Assembly (NCBI RefSeq): GCF_003952665.1
Contig: NZ_CP017946.1
Location: 4,152,501 to 4,216,500, forward strand
DNA: 64,000 nt
Direction of reading: 5' to 3'
Origin: Bosea sp. Tri-49
Lineage (GTDB): Bacteria; Pseudomonadota; Alphaproteobacteria; Rhizobiales; Beijerinckiaceae
The translations under genes and the position numbers were made by a program. This document shows, one piece after another, positions 60,559 to 64,000 of this stretch. Position 1 is the stretch's first letter. The number at the start of each line of letters is the position of its first letter. The notes beneath the pieces are model-generated. The model was not told where the DNA came from. It searched no databases and saw only the letters and a list, made by a program, of their open reading frames with translations.

Positions 60559-61950
60559 ATGAATGCCCAGCTGAAGCTCCGTCCACGCTGGCTGTTGCCG
60601 GGACTACCCTTGCTCGGTGCGCGCCTCTACACCGCCTCCTCAGCGGCGATCGCGATCGCTGTGGTCACGGCCGCAGTGCTTATCGCCACCTGGATCAACA
60701 TGCAGGCCGACGAAGCCTCGCGGCTGGTCTCGCGCTCGATCGACATCCGTGAACGAAGCGAACGCTTCCTCGGCAACCTGCTCGACGCGGAAACCGGGCA
60801 GCGTGGCTTCATGCTCATTGGCGACGAGCTCTATCTCGAGCCCTACAATGAAAGACGGGCGGAGCTGCTGCCGAGCCTCGACCAGATCGAGCAGCTCGTG
60901 GCCTATAGCCCGACGCAGCTGCAGCGCCTCCAGCGCGCCCGCGCCATTACGACCAGGAAGCTCGGCGAAATGGCCGAGACGATCGCGCTGGTGCGGCGCG
61001 GTCAGCGCAGTGATGCTATCGCGCTTGTCGCGCAGGGTACCGGCAACCGGCTCACCCAGGAACTGCGCGAGGTCGTGAGCGCGATCCAGCTCGAAGAGAA
61101 CCTTCGCCTGAACGCCAGCAGTCGCCGCGAGGCGCGCCGCCGCGTCCTCGCCAGCGTCGGCATCCTCGTCGCCCTGGCCGGTCTGTGCTTCGCAGCCTGG
61201 CTGCAATTGCGGGTTCGGCATCGCCGTGCCGTCTCGCTCTCCAGCTCGAATGCCGAGCTGGAGCGGAAGGTCAGCGAACGAACGCTCCAGCTCGAGAACG
61301 AACGCCTGCGCATCGAGGCGCTGCTGCGCGACGTCAATCATCGCGTCGGCAACAATCTGGCGATGGTCTCGGCGCTCCTGAACGTCCAGAGCCGGCAGAC
61401 GCGCGAGCCGGCCGTCAAACAGGCGCTCGCCCAGGCGCAATCTCGCATCCAGGCGATCGCGGCGGGCCAGCGCCGTCTGCGGCTCGACATCGAGGCCGAC
61501 GAGATCGAGGCTCAGCCCTATCTGGAAGACTTGCTCGCCGAGATCGGCAAGGCGGCGGAAGGCCGGCCGATCGAGATCGACCTGGTGATGGATGCGATCC
61601 GCTTGCCGGGCCGCGACGCCGTCTCCTTCGTCGTTGTCATCAACGAGCTGGTGACCAACGCGATCAAGCACGCGTTTCCCGATGGTGCCGCGGGAAAGAT
61701 CACGATCCGCCTCGGCCGCACGCCCGAAGAGGATTTGGTCCTCTCGGTCGAGGATGACGGCGTTGGAATGCCGGAGGATCAGGAGGCAGCCGGGCTGGGC
61801 AAGTCGGTGATCAACAGCCTGCTGCGCAGCATGCGGGCTACCATGGAGGTCACACCACTCTCCTCGGACGCCGCCACGCGCCCCGGCACGCGCGTCGCCG
61901 TCACCTTCCCGAAACGGGAGCAGCTGGTCGAGGAGGAGGCTGCGGAATAG
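60559..61950 (+). CDS. Sensor histidine kinase with CHASE3 domain (HisKA_2 type)
   Basis: Two membrane spans (~20-46 and ~197-215) enclose a periplasmic CHASE3 domain (ERSERFLGNLLDAETGQRGF). A coiled coil (LERKVSERTLQLENERL) leads into the kinase, with phospho-acceptor His261 in LLRDVNHRVGNNLAMVSALL, a HisKA_2/HWE-type box, then NELVTNAIKHAFP and DGVGM of the ATPase. It is convergent with a single-domain response regulator 10 bases away, its likely partner in a general stress-type pathway. ATG 60559 is preferred; 60523 is also in frame. Confidence 0.88.
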   Translation: MNAQLKLRPRWLLPGLPLLGARLYTASSAAIAIAVVTAAVLIATWINMQADEASRLVSRSIDIRERSERFLGNLLDAETGQRGFMLIGDELYLEPYNERRAELLPSLDQIEQLVAYSPTQLQRLQRARAITTRKLGEMAETIALVRRGQRSDAIALVAQGTGNRLTQELREVVSAIQLEENLRLNASSRREARRRVLASVGILVALAGLCFAAWLQLRVRHRRAVSLSSSNAELERKVSERTLQLENERLRIEALLRDVNHRVGNNLAMVSALLNVQSRQTREPAVKQALAQAQSRIQAIAAGQRRLRLDIEADEIEAQPYLEDLLAEIGKAAEGRPIEIDLVMDAIRLPGRDAVSFVVVINELVTNAIKHAFPDGAAGKITIRLGRTPEEDLVLSVEDDGVGMPEDQEAAGLGKSVINSLLRSMRATMEVTPLSSDAATRPGTRVAVTFPKREQLVEEEAAE

Positions 61951-61960
61951 CCGGCCGGTC

Positions 61961-62320
61961 TCAGGCCTTGTTCACGACCTTGGAGACGAAGCGGCCGAGC
62001 TCGCCGGCGGAGAAGGGCTTGCGCACGAAGCGGACATCGCGCAGCTCGGGCGGCACCTCGCTCGGCGCCGAGCCTGAAACGAACGCCAGCGGCGTTCCCT
62101 TGGCGCGCAAGCTGGCAGCGATGCCGAAGGTCTTGCCGCCGATGACGTCGATGTCGAGCAAGGCGCAGTCGAGTGGCTGGTCGGCGGCGCGGCGCGCCTG
62201 CGACAGCGATTCGACCACGATCAGCTCAGCGTCGTCACCGAGCTCTTCGCTCACGGCGCTCTCGATATCCATCGCGATAAAAGGGTCGTCCTCGACGATG
62301 AGAACCCGAATACCGGACAT
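61961..62320 (-). CDS. Single-domain response regulator (119 aa)
   Basis: A receiver domain only. The acidic pocket is VEDD (residues 9-12), the phosphorylation site is Asp56 (CALLDID), and the switch Ser/Thr region is FVSGSA with the conserved Lys in VRKPFS. With no output domain, it probably acts as a phosphate acceptor or sink for the adjacent HisKA_2 kinase, as small receivers do beside such kinases in alphaproteobacteria. Confidence 0.88.
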   Translation of the reverse strand: MSGIRVLIVEDDPFIAMDIESAVSEELGDDAELIVVESLSQARRAADQPLDCALLDIDVIGGKTFGIAASLRAKGTPLAFVSGSAPSEVPPELRDVRFVRKPFSAGELGRFVSKVVNKA

Positions 62321-62498
62321 GAACCCCAGATAACCTTCTATTTTCACGATACGCCCCAAGCTGATTTACCTGCTTGTGAGCTTCATGAACGCCTGCTCGA
62401 TCAGCCTTGTTCCGCTCTGGGCCGGATTCTCCGCTGTAAGCTCTTCAAATTCAATTCAAATTGCTAGGATATGGTTAGGAAAAGGTAAGCATCGACGA

Positions 62499-62960
62499 TC
62501 AGCGCTTGCGCGGCGACCGGACCAGATTGAGCTCGAAGGCGGTGACGCCGAGCGCGACATTGGCCCCGCGCTGCAGCGGCAGGGACCGCGGCACCAGCCT
62601 GACATCGTTGTCGACGCTGCCGGTCAGGGCGACCTCGCCCTGCTTGCGAGCATAGGGGCCGTTGAGAACACCGAGCGGCGCACGCGCATAGGGACCATAG
62701 ACCCGCCAAGCGAGCAGGCTGCGGCCGACCGTCCTGGCATCGAGCGCGAAGCCGCGAATCACACCCGAGTAAGTCTGCAGGGGCCCACGCCGCGGCCGGA
62801 AGCGGCAGTCGAGCGGCTTCTGGGTCGCGACGGCCTGCGCGAGACCCGCGCCGATCGTGCAGGTCAGGCGCCCGGCCGGCGCGCCGCTCTGCGCCAGGCC
62901 CGGAGCTGCGGACAGGCTCGATCCGGCCGCCAGGAGGAGCATTCCGATCAAATGTCTCAT
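62499..62960 (-). CDS. DUF992 secreted protein (153 aa)
   Basis: A signal peptide (MRHLIGMLLLAAGSSLSAAPGLAQ) is followed by a ~125-aa domain with the DUF992 layout: LTCTIGAGL, LDCRFRP, TYSGVIRGFALD and GSVDNDVRLVPRSL. This is a beta-rich periplasmic family of alphaproteobacteria with no known function. Confidence 0.8.
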   Translation of the reverse strand: MRHLIGMLLLAAGSSLSAAPGLAQSGAPAGRLTCTIGAGLAQAVATQKPLDCRFRPRRGPLQTYSGVIRGFALDARTVGRSLLAWRVYGPYARAPLGVLNGPYARKQGEVALTGSVDNDVRLVPRSLPLQRGANVALGVTAFELNLVRSPRKR

Positions 62961-63102
62961 TCACTCTCTCCTACGCCCGGCTCGGAACCGATTCCACAAC
63001 CCGTACCGCGCCTCGAAACCGCACCAAAGCGCCCCAATCGCTCCATAGTTCCCAAATAATCCGGAACCTCAATCCGGTGCTTGCGTTGACGGGAACAGAA
63101 CA

Positions 63103-63345
63103 GTGGACGCGCAAATGCCAAAGCAAGGACGGACCGACCCGGTGCGCATATTCCCAACGCCCACCCTGGCGCGCGATCTTCCGCCATTCTGGGACCTCGA
63201 ACAACTTCTGCGCGAAGGTTTCGACCACGATTCGGCACTGGCTGAGCTCGCGCGTCGGCGTGACAGCTGGTCGAGCGGCAAGTGCCCCCCGCCAGTGGTT
63301 GCGCAGTCGGACGCACCCGACAGCATCTTCACGATCGCGTCATAG
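63103..63345 (+). CDS. Hypothetical protein (80 aa)
   Basis: GTG 63103 or ATG 63115 could start it. A short helical core (FWDLEQLLREGFDHDSALAE) is followed by a Ser/Pro-rich tail. It ends 13 bases before the convergent extensin-family gene. No family is recognised. Confidence 0.45.
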   Translation: MDAQMPKQGRTDPVRIFPTPTLARDLPPFWDLEQLLREGFDHDSALAELARRRDSWSSGKCPPPVVAQSDAPDSIFTIAS

Positions 63346-63358
63346 AGCCTAGCCGGCA

Positions 63359-64000
63359 TCATTGGCAGAAGCGGCTCGATGCCGCGCGGCGCTGCTGAAT
63401 ATCGACATGAAGGTGATTGGCGTGGGCTGCGTCCGAGCCAGGCCCAAGGACCGTCATGAAGGCGCCGCAGGCCGATTGGCGCACCGCATCCAGGAAGCGT
63501 ACCTGCTCCAGACCGTTGGGTCGCTCGACTGACACCGCTACCCCACCTTGCTTCTCATCGTCGATCTGGAAGGCGAAGATGTCGAGCGCCCTCCCCGTGG
63601 CATGCTCGCTCAGCTGACCTTGCGTCTGGCGATTGCGCCTGCGGCATTCATGCCCGCCACCAACGCGAAGTGCCGTCAACTCGCGCGTGAACGCTCCACG
63701 CGCCAGGGGTTGCAGGCTCGTGTCGAGCCAGAGCGAAACCGCGCGCGCCAGCTCACAGCTCACGGTCGGCGGGGGAAGCAACCTGACCTGCGCCGGTCCC
63801 GACGGAGTGCGGACCGCCAGCGCCTCGACCACGACCGGATCGACCACCCGGCAATCTTCCGCCTCCGGCTTTGCGGCCGGCACTACCGGGCGAATCTGGT
63901 TTCCAGCCACGCCGGTCAGCATACGGATGCAGGCGCCACCCTCGGCTGCGACCACGGGCTCGCGATTGGCTGGCGCGGTCGGCGGCGCGGGAGTGGGTGC
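63359..64000 (-). CDS. Extensin-family protein, 5' part outside the window
   Basis: The C-terminal ~150 residues match the extensin-like C-terminal domain: SCELARAVSLWLD, TRELTALRVGGGHECRRRNR, LSEHATGRALDIFAF and HANHLHVDI. These share the H-x(n)-D and HxH zinc-like pattern of LAS-type peptidases, suggesting cell-wall binding or cleavage. The frame stays open through Pro/Ala-rich sequence to the window edge, so the N-terminus and any signal peptide are not seen. Confidence 0.85.
   Translation of the reverse strand, partial: APTPAPPTAPANREPVVAAEGGACIRMLTGVAGNQIRPVVPAAKPEAEDCRVVDPVVVEALAVRTPSGPAQVRLLPPPTVSCELARAVSLWLDTSLQPLARGAFTRELTALRVGGGHECRRRNRQTQGQLSEHATGRALDIFAFQIDDEKQGGVAVSVERPNGLEQVRFLDAVRQSACGAFMTVLGPGSDAAHANHLHVDIQQRRAASSRFCQ

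Overview
The window is high-GC DNA from an alphaproteobacterium, most likely of the order Hyphomicrobiales (Rhizobiales) and possibly Bosea-like. This is inferred from the core genes: an alphaproteobacterial AddB/AddA pair, a TIGR02300 'FYDLN' acidic protein, DUF1194 and DUF992 secreted proteins and an extensin-family protein. No rRNA or other species marker is present, so the genus is only a guess.

About 34.6 kb (443-35053) is an integrated prophage-like element. A 20-bp direct repeat marks both ends, and the right copy overlaps the 3' end of a tRNA-Ala(GGC) gene (35040-35115, minus strand). A P4-type tyrosine integrase sits just inside the left end. A near-identical 22-bp double 'TTGGGGTAG' motif lies inside each end. 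The left arm (608-8.9 kb, plus strand) holds the integrase, an AlpA-like DNA-binding protein, a chain of overlapping small genes, a Toprim/RepA-type primase-helicase and, directly after it, a cluster of eight 9-bp iterons that looks like a replication origin. Next come a HipA-like kinase overlapping a HIRAN-domain gene (9.06-10.8 kb), flanked by inward-facing ~28-bp repeats, then small secreted or membrane proteins, a DUF883/membrane pair and a solitary patatin phospholipase.

The middle (16.2-25.1 kb) is mainly a leftward 'late' block: a ribbon-helix-helix protein, two large podovirus-like ejection proteins (one with a lysozyme domain), a collagen-like tail fibre and its assembly-type protein, a DUF5681 protein, and six tiny overlapping genes that all begin with the same short coiled-coil motif. 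I see no terminase large subunit, portal, capsid or tail-tube gene, so the element is either a decayed prophage or a satellite. From 25.3 to 34.9 kb lie accessory genes: DUF6894, an SRAP/YedK DNA-protein crosslink protein, a HEPN-like protein, an SDH-type serine protease, a Xre repressor with a divergent promoter/operator, and a rightward operon that includes Tat-exported paralogues.

From 35 to 64 kb the DNA is chromosomal core: cmk, a vWA-domain DUF1194 protein, a Bcr/CflA efflux pump, a Na+/H+ antiporter-like permease, a class II glutamine amidotransferase, the helicase hrpB, a PBP1A-type transglycosylase/transpeptidase, DoxX, and a leftward murU-like/addB/addA/trxA cluster for cell-wall recycling and double-strand-break repair. 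These are followed by a nitroreductase, polA, an AI-2E-family permease, a second DUF883/membrane pair, a histidine kinase convergent with a single-domain response regulator, a DUF992 protein and an extensin-family protein cut by the window end.
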